Below, one piece after another: positions 15,865 to 25,422 of a stretch of DNA of 43,254 nt. The stretch spans positions 17,171 through 60,424 of the forward strand of contig NZ_JACSPY010000011.1 in assembly GCF_014836885.1 (NCBI RefSeq). Direction: 5' to 3'. Position 1 is the stretch's first letter; each line of letters starts with the position of its first letter. This stretch comes from Brevibacterium gallinarum (GTDB lineage: Bacteria; Actinomycetota; Actinomycetes; Actinomycetales; Brevibacteriaceae). Under the pieces are notes generated by a model, which made no database searches, had not been told where the DNA came from, and was given only the letters and a program-made list of their open reading frames with translations. The translations under genes were made by a program, and so were the position numbers.

Positions 15865-18800
15865 ATGCTGCAGCGGCAGAAACTCATCGACCAGGCACGC
15901 AGAGCAGTGACTACTACGTTCACCAAAGTGCTGACCGCAACGGGGGGTCACGTCGACGAGAACTTCGGGTCAGCTGTGCTTCGGCCGATCCGGAATCGCC
16001 GGATCGATACGTCCTCTCCACTCGTGAGTATCATCGTGCCTGTCTACGACGTTGAGGAGTACCTCTCTGGCACGCTTGCCTCGCTGGTTGATCAGACCTA
16101 TGGCAACCTCGAGATCCTGCTCATCGACGACGGGTCCCCAGACAAGTCGGCAGCGATTGGTCGGCAGTGGGCCCTGTTCGATCGCCGCATCCGAGTCATT
16201 TCTCAGGAGAATCAGGGGCTTGGTGCTGCCCGAAACACCGGAGTGCGGAATGCGCGGGGGAAGTACATCACGTTCGCTGACTCCGACGATGCACTTTACC
16301 CCGATGCGATCGCAACGATGGTTGCGTCGTTGGAGAGCTCGGGATCAGATCTTGCAATCGGCGCAATTGTGCGACGTAAGAACGGTCGCATCTGGATGCC
16401 GCAATGGGTGAGCCGCGTTCATGCCGCCGACCGAGTCGGAGTCACACTTGCGGACGCTCCGGACATTCTGCCGGACGTCTTTGCCTGCAACAAACTCTGG
16501 CGTCGCGACTTCTTCAGAGCGGTTGTGGGGGCGTTCCCGGTTGGGATCCTGTATGAAGATCAGGAACCGTCTCTTGCGGCGTACCTGGGTGCAAAGACAT
16601 TCGACATCCTCTCTGCACCGGTGTACATCTGGGAAATCCGGTCCGATGGGACTTCCCTTTCGCAGCAGAAGACGCGCATGCGCGACCTCACCGACCGCCT
16701 TGCTGTCATCCGGAGGATGACGCAGATGCTTCCTCCGGATACACCCGAGCATGTGCGGGATGCGTTTTACCGCAAGATCTTCCAACTCGACCTGTGGCAG
16801 TACATCGAGCAGGTTCCACGGGTTGGTGACGAGTATTTTTCGGTGCTGTGCGACGCGGTCGATGAATTCGTTGCGCTCAGCGGAGGCGGATTCTGGACGC
16901 AGATTCCCATCTATCACCGAATGCTCACGCGTGCCGCCGCTGAGCACGACTACGACACGATCATGACGGTGCTCAGCAGCCGAATAGAGGATGGTGCCGG
17001 CGGCCATCTTGTACAGCACGACGCGACCACTCTGCTGGAGATTCCGGTCTACTACGACGCACTTGAAACCCCGCCTGAAGCGGAGTTCTTCACCGTTGAT
17101 CCCGACATGCTCGAAGTAACAGGCAGCATCATCGGGGTGCGGTGGCTCGACTCAAGCCGTGTGCTCATCAGCTGTCAAGCCGCCGTAGCGAGCGGATTCT
17201 CCGAATCTCACCAGACTGCCGCCTTCACACTCAAAGACACGCAGAGCGGGCGTACGATTCCGCTGAAGGCACGGCAGATCTCGGACCCCTATTTTGCTGA
17301 AACAGTGCGATCTTCAGTTGTCGACGCTACCGAGACTGGGTACACGATCGAGGTGGACACGGCAGAGATTCCGTTCTCCGGAAACGAAGACTGGCAGCTG
17401 ACTGCCCACGTTGGTCTAGGTGAGTACACCGTGTCTGGTCCACTCATGGGAATCCAATCCGACCGTGCTGCGGCCAACCTCGGGTTCTCTGCCTGGGATG
17501 GAGACCGAAAGGTCGTACTCGCACACAGCCGCTACTTCGGGCTCGTCTTCCGACCTGCGTCGCCGCAGTGTCTGCTGCGGCAAGTGGCTTTGAACGAGCG
17601 GCAGCTCCGGCTAGTGGTGCGGGCGCTCAACGGAAAGCGCATCACCAGCCTCGAGGTCTTCACCGGCGCCGGACAGAGAACATCTGCGCGTCCAACTGGG
17701 TTCAATCGAAACGGCGAGGCGGAGTTTTGCGTTGAGGTGCCAGTTCCGCACTACGATGACGATCGTCATCCGTCGGCCTTGCACTGGAATGTCAAAGTGC
17801 GGTTCGCGGACCGTCGCACCGCTCAATTGCTCCTGGCGGAAGGGCGCCGGGACTTCGACAGCCGCGACAGTGAGCTGCGGCCCCTTCTGCTCGACTGTAA
17901 CGCCTTCGGCTACCTGCGGCTGCAAGAAGCGGCGCACCGGATCGTCTGCACCTCTGTCACCGCAGATACCGAGAACGGAACCTTGGTTCTGCGCGGTGAG
18001 GCCAATGTGTCTCGCCCAGCGGCACCGACAGACTTAGTCTTCCGCGGTCGCGCTGGAGACATCGTCGCGGCTGAAACTAACTGGAGCGACACCGGAGACA
18101 CGTTCGAAGCGGCCTTCGATCTGACAGCTCTTGATTGGCACGGACGTGTCGTCAGCGTTCCGCACGGCGGATACGGTCTGCACTGTCGTATTCCCGATCC
18201 CGGTGGCACAGACCTTGTGACGCTTGTACCAGTGAGAATCCGAGACAGTTCCGTGCACGATCTTCCGTGGCGAGCTCTGACCCGGCTGGCACGAGTAACG
18301 ATCACGCGCACACGGAAACAGAAGGTTCTGTGGCTCACCGTTGCGAATCCGCTGTCGCCGGAAGAACTGGGCACGTTCAATCGCTATCGAATGCGCGAGG
18401 AAGCGATCATGCAGGCTCGTGCGGACGGGCTGACTGACACCGTCATCTTCGAGTCCTATCACGGCAAGAGCGTCTCGGACAGCCCACGCGAACTCTTCGA
18501 ACTTCTGCGGCGTGAACATCCAGAGCTTACCCTGGGATGGTCAATCGCTTCGACTGCAGTATCCGCACCGGAAGGGGCCGTCCCGCTGCTGCGATGGTCA
18601 GCCGAGTGGTATGCGGCCGTCCATCGCGCTCGCTTCCTCATCAACAACAGCAACTTCCCGGTGGAGTTCCGAAAGCAGCCTGGTCAGAGGTACCTGCAGA
18701 CCTGGCACGGAACTCCTATGAAGCGAATTGCTGAAGATATGCCGCCGGGGAATCTGTCCCTCGGATACCGATTGACGATGCGCCGGGAAGCGAAAATGTG

Positions 18801-19569
18801 GGATCTGCTGCTGGCACAGAACGATTTCGCGGCCGAGGTGTTGCCGCGCGCTTTCTGGTATCAGGGCGAGACACTGAATCTCGGCTATCCCCGTAATGAC
18901 CTCCTTGTCTCCGAGGACCCGGGCCGAGTATCACGTATCCGCGAACAGTTGGGGATCGCGTCAGCCGAAAGAGTCGTACTCTACGCGCCGACCTTTCGTG
19001 ACAGTAGAAAGTCTGCTGGCGGTTACGACCTCGACATCGAACTCGACTTCACTGAGTTACTTGACCGTCTCCCCAAGGAGACGAGAATTCTTGTCCGGGG
19101 ACACAGCAATACGACTGGTGCCCAGCCAGGAACGCTGCCGCCGAACGTCGTAGATGTGACAACCTACGGTGAGATCAGCGAACTGTTCCTTGTCGCGGAT
19201 GTTCTCGTCACAGACTATTCTTCGATGCTGTTTGACTTCGCGGTGACGCAAAAGCCGATGCTGTTCTTTGTGCCAGATCTTGAAGAATACGAGTCATCGA
19301 CCCGCGGCTTCTATCTGAAGTTTCGTGAAATCTGCCCCGGAGAACTCTTCCGAACTACTCACGAGCTTGCTGACGCTCTTACTCGAGCTTTCAATAATCC
19401 GAGAGAATTCGTCACCGAGTCTACCGAGGCATTCGCTTCTCGCTTCGCTCCGCGAGACGACGGAAGAGCCGGTAACCGACTCCTGCAGGCACTTGAAGAA
19501 CGCGGCTGGTTCGCTCAGTTAGAACTACAAGAGTCGGCATTGAACCCCGAACGAGAGGACGCACACTGA
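15865..19569 (+). CDS. Large trimodular transferase: GT2, beta-rich middle, TagF-like domain
   Basis: A 1234-residue protein. Residues about 53-290 are a GT2 domain: VSIIVPVYDVEEYL, LIDDGSPD and ADSDDALYPDA (near 138), with EDQEPSL as the acceptor-side acid. Residues about 390-820 are beta-rich, Ig-like in feel, with no family I know. Residues about 830-1225 are a CDP-glycerol glycerophosphotransferase: NNSNFPVEFRKQPGQ then TWHGTPMKRIAED (near 926), LYAPTFRDS, LVRGHSNT and VTDYSSMLFDFAV. It probably makes a sugar-plus-polyol-phosphate repeat in one polypeptide. TAAGGAGG lies 5 nt before the ATG. Codon use is visibly less GC-biased than in the genes before it, a hint of separate origin. Its stop overlaps the next start by one base. 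Confidence 0.85.
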   Translation: MLQRQKLIDQARRAVTTTFTKVLTATGGHVDENFGSAVLRPIRNRRIDTSSPLVSIIVPVYDVEEYLSGTLASLVDQTYGNLEILLIDDGSPDKSAAIGRQWALFDRRIRVISQENQGLGAARNTGVRNARGKYITFADSDDALYPDAIATMVASLESSGSDLAIGAIVRRKNGRIWMPQWVSRVHAADRVGVTLADAPDILPDVFACNKLWRRDFFRAVVGAFPVGILYEDQEPSLAAYLGAKTFDILSAPVYIWEIRSDGTSLSQQKTRMRDLTDRLAVIRRMTQMLPPDTPEHVRDAFYRKIFQLDLWQYIEQVPRVGDEYFSVLCDAVDEFVALSGGGFWTQIPIYHRMLTRAAAEHDYDTIMTVLSSRIEDGAGGHLVQHDATTLLEIPVYYDALETPPEAEFFTVDPDMLEVTGSIIGVRWLDSSRVLISCQAAVASGFSESHQTAAFTLKDTQSGRTIPLKARQISDPYFAETVRSSVVDATETGYTIEVDTAEIPFSGNEDWQLTAHVGLGEYTVSGPLMGIQSDRAAANLGFSAWDGDRKVVLAHSRYFGLVFRPASPQCLLRQVALNERQLRLVVRALNGKRITSLEVFTGAGQRTSARPTGFNRNGEAEFCVEVPVPHYDDDRHPSALHWNVKVRFADRRTAQLLLAEGRRDFDSRDSELRPLLLDCNAFGYLRLQEAAHRIVCTSVTADTENGTLVLRGEANVSRPAAPTDLVFRGRAGDIVAAETNWSDTGDTFEAAFDLTALDWHGRVVSVPHGGYGLHCRIPDPGGTDLVTLVPVRIRDSSVHDLPWRALTRLARVTITRTRKQKVLWLTVANPLSPEELGTFNRYRMREEAIMQARADGLTDTVIFESYHGKSVSDSPRELFELLRREHPELTLGWSIASTAVSAPEGAVPLLRWSAEWYAAVHRARFLINNSNFPVEFRKQPGQRYLQTWHGTPMKRIAEDMPPGNLSLGYRLTMRREAKMWDLLLAQNDFAAEVLPRAFWYQGETLNLGYPRNDLLVSEDPGRVSRIREQLGIASAERVVLYAPTFRDSRKSAGGYDLDIELDFTELLDRLPKETRILVRGHSNTTGAQPGTLPPNVVDVTTYGEISELFLVADVLVTDYSSMLFDFAVTQKPMLFFVPDLEEYESSTRGFYLKFREICPGELFRTTHELADALTRAFNNPREFVTESTEAFASRFAPRDDGRAGNRLLQALEERGWFAQLELQESALNPEREDAH

Positions 19570-20744
19570 TGATCACAGTCGCCGAGGTGAGCTCAGCGGT
19601 ACTGAGCAAAGATTCACCCGTCGTGCGTGCGATGCCGCGCCCTGTCGAACATCGCATGCCAGGTTATGAGGAAGCATTTGATGATCGCACGCTCATCTGC
19701 GATGCTTTCGCCCACGGCCGCGACATCGTCCTGTCCGGGCCGCCGCTGCTCAATCTGCTCGACGCAGTCCGGTTGAGCAAGTTCCGCCTCAACGGCGTAC
19801 TGCCGCTGAGGGCATCGCTGTCCGATCTGTGGAAGACTCAGCGATCCAGACTGACACTGCCAGGTAAAAGTGCACCCTCGTTGGCCGCACGCAAGGCTCT
19901 GCTGAGGGTTGTGAAACCGAAAGTCACGTTCCGGTTTGCGGGCCGGCGTTATTCGCTTCCCATCCAGCCGAATGAACACGAGCGCTTCGCAGGCAAGCGT
20001 ATTCTCTACACCCTTCAGAAGGACAACCGCCTCGAGTGGATTCAGGACTGGATCCGCTATTACGTCGCTGTACACGGAATCGACGGCGTCATCATCTACG
20101 ACAATAACTCAAGCGGATACTCGATCGAAGAGCTCCGTGCTGCTGTTGCCGCTGTCGACGGCATCGACGAAGGTGTAGTTCTATCTTGGCCGTTCCCTTA
20201 TGGTCCCGGGGCTGCACGCGATGATATGTGGGATTCGGACTTCTGCCAATACACAGCGCTCGAGCACATGCGCTGGCGCTTTGCGGCGGACGCCGCCGCT
20301 GTTATCAATGCTGATGTCGATGAGCTCATCGTGTGCGATGACAGGCGGAGTGTGTTCGACCATCTGTCTGAGCGGACCGACGGGGCGCTGTTCTATCGGA
20401 GCTTCTGGATCGAATCCGTCTCCTCACGGGACATCGAAGACGACCGCCGTTTCGATGATTTCATCTATCGCTCTCGCAACCGCCAAGTCGGGACACCGAA
20501 GTGGACCGTCGTTCCGGGCCGTTTGCCCAAGGAATCGCAACTCTGTGTGCACAGCATCAAGAACGGGCCGAAGCGTGTCTTCGCTGAAGGAGTTCAACAC
20601 CGGCATTTCTTCCCGATGAATACCGATTGGAAGCGCAAGCGCGCTGAGGTTACCGCTATCGACCCAGACGTCCATTTCATTGACGAACCGCTTGTTGTAG
20701 CAATGCGAGATGCATTCGGCGGTGTTCGAGAACCGCACCCCTGA
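19569..20744 (+). CDS. Glycosyltransferase family 92-like protein
   Basis: A 391-residue protein whose C-terminal two thirds match the GT92 (DUF23) type: [19 protein letters not shown] near residue 143, [12 protein letters not shown], then [10 protein letters not shown] near residue 246, which holds the DxD metal site. HHFFP-like ending marks include [11 protein letters not shown]. The N-terminal 120 residues have no recognised domain. It starts on the last base of the preceding stop (TGATG), so it is translated with the 1234-residue protein and probably adds a sugar, likely galactose if like other GT92 members, to the same polymer. The donor is not known. Codon use is again less GC-biased. 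It ends 29 nt before the fhs gene, without a clear terminator. Confidence 0.75.
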   Translation: MITVAEVSSAVLSKDSPVVRAMPRPVEHRMPGYEEAFDDRTLICDAFAHGRDIVLSGPPLLNLLDAVRLSKFRLNGVLPLRASLSDLWKTQRSRLTLPGKSAPSLAARKALLRVVKPKVTFRFAGRRYSLPIQPNEHERFAGKRILYTLQKDNRLEWIQDWIRYYVAVHGIDGVIIYDNNSSGYSIEELRAAVAAVDGIDEGVVLSWPFPYGPGAARDDMWDSDFCQYTALEHMRWRFAADAAAVINADVDELIVCDDRRSVFDHLSERTDGALFYRSFWIESVSSRDIEDDRRFDDFIYRSRNRQVGTPKWTVVPGRLPKESQLCVHSIKNGPKRVFAEGVQHRHFFPMNTDWKRKRAEVTAIDPDVHFIDEPLVVAMRDAFGGVREPHP

Positions 20745-20761
20745 ACAGGCCGAACCTCTGC

Positions 20762-20767
20762 CATACT
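20762..20767 (+). promoter_or_regulatory. Leaderless -10 box (CATACT) for fhs
   Basis: CATACT ends 6 nt before the ATG at 20774 and no Shine-Dalgarno site is present, which fits a leaderless mRNA. The fhs gene therefore probably has its own promoter despite the short gap. Confidence 0.45.
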
Positions 20768-20773
20768 GAACGC

Positions 20774-22480
20774 ATGTCCATCGATCTTGAAATCGCATCC
20801 CAGGCGCAGCTCAAAGCGATCGGAGACATCGCCGCCTCCGTCGGACTGCGCACTGACGACATCATCCCCTTCGGCCATGACAAGGCAAAGATCCCCCTCA
20901 GCGTGCTTGACGCAGCTGATGCCGACCGTGGTCGGCTCATCCTTGTCACCGCTATGAGCCCCACTCCAGCCGGGGAGGGCAAGACCACAACGAGCATCGG
21001 TCTGGCCGATGCGATCAACGAAGTCGCCCGTCTCGACTCCTGGCCGGAGGTCGGGGGCAAGCGCCCTGCGGTTCTCGCCCTGCGTGAACCGAGTCTTGGC
21101 CCGGTCTTCGGCATGAAGGGCGGCGCGGCTGGCGGCGGTCACGCGCAGGTGCTGCCGATGGAGGACATCAACCTCCACTTCACCGGTGACTTCGCCGCCA
21201 TCGCCCTGGCCAACAACCTCGCCGCTGCGATGCTCGACAATCACATGCATCACGGCAACGAACTCGACATCGACCCGCGGCGCATCACCATTCGTCGCGT
21301 CGTCGACCTCAATGACCGGGCGCTGCGTGCCGCAGCCATCGGGCTCGGCGGCTACAACGGCGGCGTCCCCCGTGAAGACGCTTTCGACATCGTCGTCGCC
21401 AGCGAGGTCATGGCCGTCTTCTGCCTGGCGACGAGCCTCGATGACCTCAAGGAGCGCCTTGGCCGGATCGTGCTCGCCCGCACCCGGGCCAAGGAACCCG
21501 TCACGGTCGCCGACATCGGCGCCGCAGGTGCGATGGCCGCGCTGCTGCGCAATGCGCTGGCACCGAACCTTGTGCAGACCATCGAGCACACCCCGGCCTT
21601 CGTCCACGGCGGTCCGTTCGCCAACATCGCCCACGGCTGCAACTCCGTCCTCGCCACCACCGCGGCTATGACCTACGGCCAGTGGGCAGTCACCGAAGCT
21701 GGATTCGGAGCCGATCTGGGCGCTGAGAAGTTCCTTGACATCAAGGCCCGCGCCGCCGGCATCTGGCCGTCTGCGACCGTCATCGTCGCCACCGTCCGCG
21801 CCCTGAAGTATCACGGGGGAGTGGCGAAGGACGAGCTGCAGGAGGAGAACGTCGAGGCGCTGCGCGCCGGTCTGCCGAACCTGCGGCGGCACCTGGAGAA
21901 CCTCCAGCAGGTCTTCGGAATTCCTGCGGTTGTCAGCATCAACCGCTTCCCCTCCGACACCGATGCCGAAGTCGCCGCACTCATCGACGCTCTCGCCGCA
22001 GACGGCGTCACCGCCGTCGAGGCTCGGCATTGGGCAGAGGGTGGCGCCGGTGCCGTCGACCTCGCCCGTGCAGTTCTCGCCGCAGCTGAGGAGGCCGCTG
22101 ATCCGGCGCCGCAGTACACCTACCCGCTCGAAGCGAGCCTGGCAGAGAAGATCGAAGCCGTCGCCACGCGCATCTACCGCGCCGGCGGCGTCGAGTTCAG
22201 CCCGGCTGTGCAGCGCAAGCTGGCGCAGTTCACCGACGAAGGCTACGGCGAGCTGCCGGTGTGCATCGCCAAGACGCAGTACTCGTTCAGCACCGACGGG
22301 ACGCTGCGCGGAGCACCGGAGGGCCACACACTGGCGGTCCGCGACGTGCGGCTCTCCGCCGGTGCAGGCTTCGTCGTCGCGATCTGCGGAGACATCATGA
22401 CGATGCCCGGTCTGCCGAAGAAGCCGGCAGCACTGACGATCGACGTCGACGACGACGGTCGCATCACCGGCCTGTTCTGA
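20774..22480 (+). CDS. fhs: Formate-tetrahydrofolate ligase
   Basis: A 568-residue enzyme that joins formate to tetrahydrofolate using ATP, giving 10-formyl-THF for one-carbon metabolism in the cytoplasm. The N-terminal region and the ATP-binding loop [11 protein letters not shown] (near residue 62) match the family, as do [29 protein letters not shown] and the [19 protein letters not shown] stretch. Length matches the usual 550-560 residues. It lies downstream of the wall-polymer genes and converges on metNIQ, with a strong two-way hairpin between. The link to methionine import may be functional, since both serve one-carbon/methyl supply, but the convergent layout gives no shared control. 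The identification is firm. Confidence 0.97.
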   Translation: MSIDLEIASQAQLKAIGDIAASVGLRTDDIIPFGHDKAKIPLSVLDAADADRGRLILVTAMSPTPAGEGKTTTSIGLADAINEVARLDSWPEVGGKRPAVLALREPSLGPVFGMKGGAAGGGHAQVLPMEDINLHFTGDFAAIALANNLAAAMLDNHMHHGNELDIDPRRITIRRVVDLNDRALRAAAIGLGGYNGGVPREDAFDIVVASEVMAVFCLATSLDDLKERLGRIVLARTRAKEPVTVADIGAAGAMAALLRNALAPNLVQTIEHTPAFVHGGPFANIAHGCNSVLATTAAMTYGQWAVTEAGFGADLGAEKFLDIKARAAGIWPSATVIVATVRALKYHGGVAKDELQEENVEALRAGLPNLRRHLENLQQVFGIPAVVSINRFPSDTDAEVAALIDALAADGVTAVEARHWAEGGAGAVDLARAVLAAAEEAADPAPQYTYPLEASLAEKIEAVATRIYRAGGVEFSPAVQRKLAQFTDEGYGELPVCIAKTQYSFSTDGTLRGAPEGHTLAVRDVRLSAGAGFVVAICGDIMTMPGLPKKPAALTIDVDDDGRITGLF

Positions 22481-22549
22481 CGCCGCGGCGGTGCCGCCGA
22501 ACGGCCGGCACTGCACCCGCTTCGGCGGACTCGCCGCTGAATGGACGCC

Positions 22550-22589
22550 ATAGGGCCGGACCCGAGTTCGACCTCGGGTCCGGCCCTAT
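22550..22589. terminator. Bidirectional terminator between fhs and metQ
   Basis: A perfect 17-bp inverted repeat (ATAGGGCCGGACCCGAG at 22550-22566 and its complement at 22573-22589) with a 6-nt loop TTCGAC. It serves both convergent genes and lies 15 nt from the metQ stop. Confidence 0.85.
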
Positions 22590-22604
22590 CGCTGGGACTC
22601 CACC

Positions 22605-23447
22605 TCAGCTGGCGGGGATGACCTCGCCCTTCGGCCAGGTCTTCTCGATGAAGTCCTTGACCTCTTGCGACTGCGTCAGCTCGTGCAGCTTCTGGATCTC
22701 CGGATCGTCCTGGGTGCCCTCACGGACGACGAGGATGTTGGCATAGGGGTTGTCCTCGGGGCTTTCGACGAGCACGCCGTCCTCCTTCGACGACAGCCCG
22801 GCGTTCAGTGCATTGTTGCCGTTGATGACCGAGGCGTCGGTGTCGTCGAGGGTGCGTGCCAGAGACGCGGCTTCAGCTTCGATGAATTCGAGGTTCTTCG
22901 GGTTCTCAGCGACGTCGTGGATCGTCGCGGTGATCGGGTCGGCGTCGCCGAGGCTGATGATGCCGTTGTCGGCCAGCAGCTTGAGCGCCCGCCCCTGGTT
23001 GGCCGGATCGTTGTTGATGCCGATCGTTGCGCCGTCGGGCAGATCGGCGATGTCGTCGATCTTCTTCGAGTACAGCGCGAACGGCTCAAGGTGCACGCCC
23101 GGAGTGAAGTGGTGGAGCTTGTATCCCTGGCCCTTGATCTCCGACTCAAGGTACGGCAGGTGCTGGAAGTAGTTCGCATCGAGCTCGCCGTCGCTCAGCG
23201 CCCGGTTGGGCAGTGAATAGTCGGTGAACTCCTTGACCTCGATCTTCAGTCCCGCGTCAGCGGCGAGATTCTCGTCGATGAACCGGAACAGATCGCCGTG
23301 CGGGGTGACCGAGGTGCCGACGGTCAGGGTCGTGACGTCGCCGTCCTTCTGGCCGACCTCTCCGCTGTCCTGGGCCAGGCCGCAGCCGGACAGAGTGAGG
23401 CTGAGGGCGGCTGCGGCCGCGAGTGCGAGGATGGATATGCGCTTCAT
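22605..23447 (-). CDS. metQ: Methionine ABC transporter, substrate-binding lipoprotein
   Basis: A 280-residue NlpA/MetQ-type binding protein. The N-terminus is a lipoprotein signal: MKRISIL, a hydrophobic core, and a lipobox LSGC with Cys22 as the lipidation site. The start at 23447 is set by this signal and by AAGGAGA upstream; an open frame back to 23573 adds unlike residues. Family marks are TVGTSVTPHGDLFRF, VEFTD-like VKEFTDYSLPN, DANYFQHLPYLE and GINNDPANQGRALKLL. It catches methionine outside the membrane and hands it to MetI. Gene order metN-metI-metQ on one strand is the classic operon. Confidence 0.93.
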   Translation of the reverse strand: MKRISILALAAAAALSLTLSGCGLAQDSGEVGQKDGDVTTLTVGTSVTPHGDLFRFIDENLAADAGLKIEVKEFTDYSLPNRALSDGELDANYFQHLPYLESEIKGQGYKLHHFTPGVHLEPFALYSKKIDDIADLPDGATIGINNDPANQGRALKLLADNGIISLGDADPITATIHDVAENPKNLEFIEAEAASLARTLDDTDASVINGNNALNAGLSSKEDGVLVESPEDNPYANILVVREGTQDDPEIQKLHELTQSQEVKDFIEKTWPKGEVIPAS

Positions 23448-23535
23448 GGTTCTCCTTGGGTGAGCAGATATGCGAGTGGGCAGATGTGGTGATCGGACGT
23501 GGACAGGGTGACGGAGCACATGGGGCAAGGGTGGC

Positions 23536-24207
23536 TCAGCGATGGTCGACGAGCCGGGCGAGCCGGTCGCCAATGAGCTGGATGAGCCCGACGACGAGCA
23601 CGAGCAGCACGATGCAGACGATCATGACGTCGCCCTGGTAGCGGTGGTAGCCGTAGGTGATCGCGAGATCGCCGAGCCCGCCGGCCCCCACTGCGCCGGC
23701 CATCGCGGTGTAGTTCACCAGCGCAACCGCAGTGACGGTCGCTGCGCCGATGAGCCCGGGCAGTGCCTCGGGGATGAGCACCTGGCGGATGATCTGAGAG
23801 CGAGTCGCCCCCATCATCTGCGCTGCCTCGACCTTGCCGGCAGAGACCTCGTGCAGCGCGTTCTCCACCAGCCGGGCATAGAACGGGATCGCGCTGAGCG
23901 TCAGGGCGACGACGGCGGCCTTCCAACCGAGTGCCGTGCCGACGAGCAGCCGGGTGAACGGGATGATCGCGACGATGAGGACGATGAATGGAATCGACCG
24001 GCCGATGTCGACGATCGTCGACACGACCTGGTGGATGCCGCGGTTCGGCGCCAGGGAGTGCGGGGTGGTGGTGAACAGCCACACCCCCAGGGGCAGACCG
24101 AGGGCGATCGAGATCGCAGTCGCCCACCCGGTCATTGCGAGCGTCTCACCGAGTGCGGGCAGAAGTTCGGAGCTGATGGCGGGATTGTCGAGCCAGGTGC
24201 GGTCCAT
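23536..24207 (-). CDS. metI: Methionine ABC transporter permease
   Basis: A 223-residue permease with five or six hydrophobic helices. The EAA-type loop that docks on the ATPase is at EAAQMMGATRSQIIRQVLIPEALPG, and the family mark NYTAMAGAVGAGGLGDLAI follows. The ATG at 24207 overlaps the metN stop by one base; a GTG at 24210 would also work. It forms the membrane channel of the methionine importer with MetN and MetQ. Confidence 0.93.
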   Translation of the reverse strand: MDRTWLDNPAISSELLPALGETLAMTGWATAISIALGLPLGVWLFTTTPHSLAPNRGIHQVVSTIVDIGRSIPFIVLIVAIIPFTRLLVGTALGWKAAVVALTLSAIPFYARLVENALHEVSAGKVEAAQMMGATRSQIIRQVLIPEALPGLIGAATVTAVALVNYTAMAGAVGAGGLGDLAITYGYHRYQGDVMIVCIVLLVLVVGLIQLIGDRLARLVDHR

Positions 24208-25163
24208 CACGCCACCTCCGCATGGATGTCGCGGGCGGCCAGGGAGGTGATGAGGGTCTGGGCTCCGGCTGCATCGGCAACCGTGAACTGCAGCCGGCCG
24301 ACGACCGTGCCGGCGATGGTCTCAACCGTGCCGGCGTCGAGATGGGCGTCCGCGCCCGAGGAGCGGACCGCCTCGAGTGCGGTGTCGAGGCTGATGCCGG
24401 TGGTGAGGGTCTCGACGACGGTGCCGGATGGACGGCCGCTGGGCGGCAGCGGCAGCAGTGCGCGGCTCAGCGGTGAGTCGGCCTGGCTGAGGGCGTCGAT
24501 GATCGAACCGGTGTTCTCGATCTGCCCGTCGGCGAGCAGGGTGACGGAGTCGCAGACCTCGCGCACGACCGACATCTCATGGGTGATGATGAGCACCGTG
24601 ATGCCGAGCCGGTCGCGCAGTGAGCGGATGAGGTCGAGGATCTGCCGGGTGGTGCGCGAGTCGAGGGCGGAAGTCGGCTCATCGCACAGCAGGATCTGGG
24701 GCTCGGCGGCGAGTGCGCGGGCGATTCCGACGCGCTGCTGCTGGCCGCCGGAAAGTTGCGCTGGATAGCTGCCGCCGCGGTCGGCGAGTCCGACGAGTTC
24801 GAGCAGCTCCGCAGCCCGGGCACGCCGCTTGCTGCGTGGGACGCCCGCGATCTCGAGCGGATGTTCGACGTTGCGCAGCGCGGTGCGCGAATCGAGCAGG
24901 TTCGCGTGCTGGAACACCATGCCGATGGTCCGGCGGGCCGTGCGCAGGGCGGCGCCGCGAGCGCTGGTGATCTCGACCTCGCCGATGCGCACCGTGCCCG
25001 AGGTGGGCCGTTCGAGGCCGGTGAGACAGCGGATGAGGGTCGATTTGCCGGCGCCTGAGCGGCCGACGATGCCGTGGATCTCACCGGCCGGGACGGACAG
25101 GGTGATGCCGTCGAGGGCGGTGACACCGGCGAACTCCTTGCGCAGATCACGCAGTTCGATCAC
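24207..25163 (-). CDS. metN: Methionine ABC transporter ATPase
   Basis: A 318-residue ATPase. Walker A is GRSGAGKST (34-42), the signature LSGGQQQR, Walker B ILLCDEPTSALDS, and the H-loop ITHE. The C-terminal 80-90 residues form a NIL (ACT-like) domain, which in MetN proteins binds methionine and slows import when the cell has enough. It starts at GTG 25163 with AAAGGAA upstream. No SAM riboswitch was seen in the 259 nt before it. It leads the metNIQ operon. Confidence 0.95.
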   Translation of the reverse strand: MIELRDLRKEFAGVTALDGITLSVPAGEIHGIVGRSGAGKSTLIRCLTGLERPTSGTVRIGEVEITSARGAALRTARRTIGMVFQHANLLDSRTALRNVEHPLEIAGVPRSKRRARAAELLELVGLADRGGSYPAQLSGGQQQRVGIARALAAEPQILLCDEPTSALDSRTTRQILDLIRSLRDRLGITVLIITHEMSVVREVCDSVTLLADGQIENTGSIIDALSQADSPLSRALLPLPPSGRPSGTVVETLTTGISLDTALEAVRSSGADAHLDAGTVETIAGTVVGRLQFTVADAAGAQTLITSLAARDIHAEVA

Positions 25164-25422
25164 AGTGGTTCCTTTGCTTGCAGGGATTCAGCTGCGCCAG
25201 CGTAGGCACAGGGCCGCCGCGCAGACCGGTAGGCCTGTCATCTACCGACACACAGGTGAAGTGCGTCACGAGTGGTTCTGCCGTATGCCAGTTGAACCAC
25301 GTCTGTGGCCAGCCCGCTGCTGAGCCTGGTTCAGGTAAAGTTCAACTGCGAGGTTTCCGTTCGATGAACGGCAGAAGTCCTGGTGATGGACTGATGATTG
25401 AGTGCGACAGAAGGAACAAGTG
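25164..25422. other. Divergent control region between metN and the membrane protein gene
   Basis: This 259-nt gap holds inverted repeats that could be operators: GTGGTTC/GAACCAC (25272-25278 and 25294-25300), and CCGTTC-GAT-GAACGG (25357-25371). The last lies 52 nt before the next start and is near a TAAAGT box at 25336-25341. No riboswitch-like fold was recognised. Function is not known. Confidence 0.35.

Noticed and set aside
20594..22516. 640-aa open frame opposite fhs
   Set aside because: Antisense to a firm formate-tetrahydrofolate ligase; no family marks.
25164..25422. SAM riboswitch before metN
   Set aside because: No conserved core or multi-helix fold was found by eye; only short inverted repeats.
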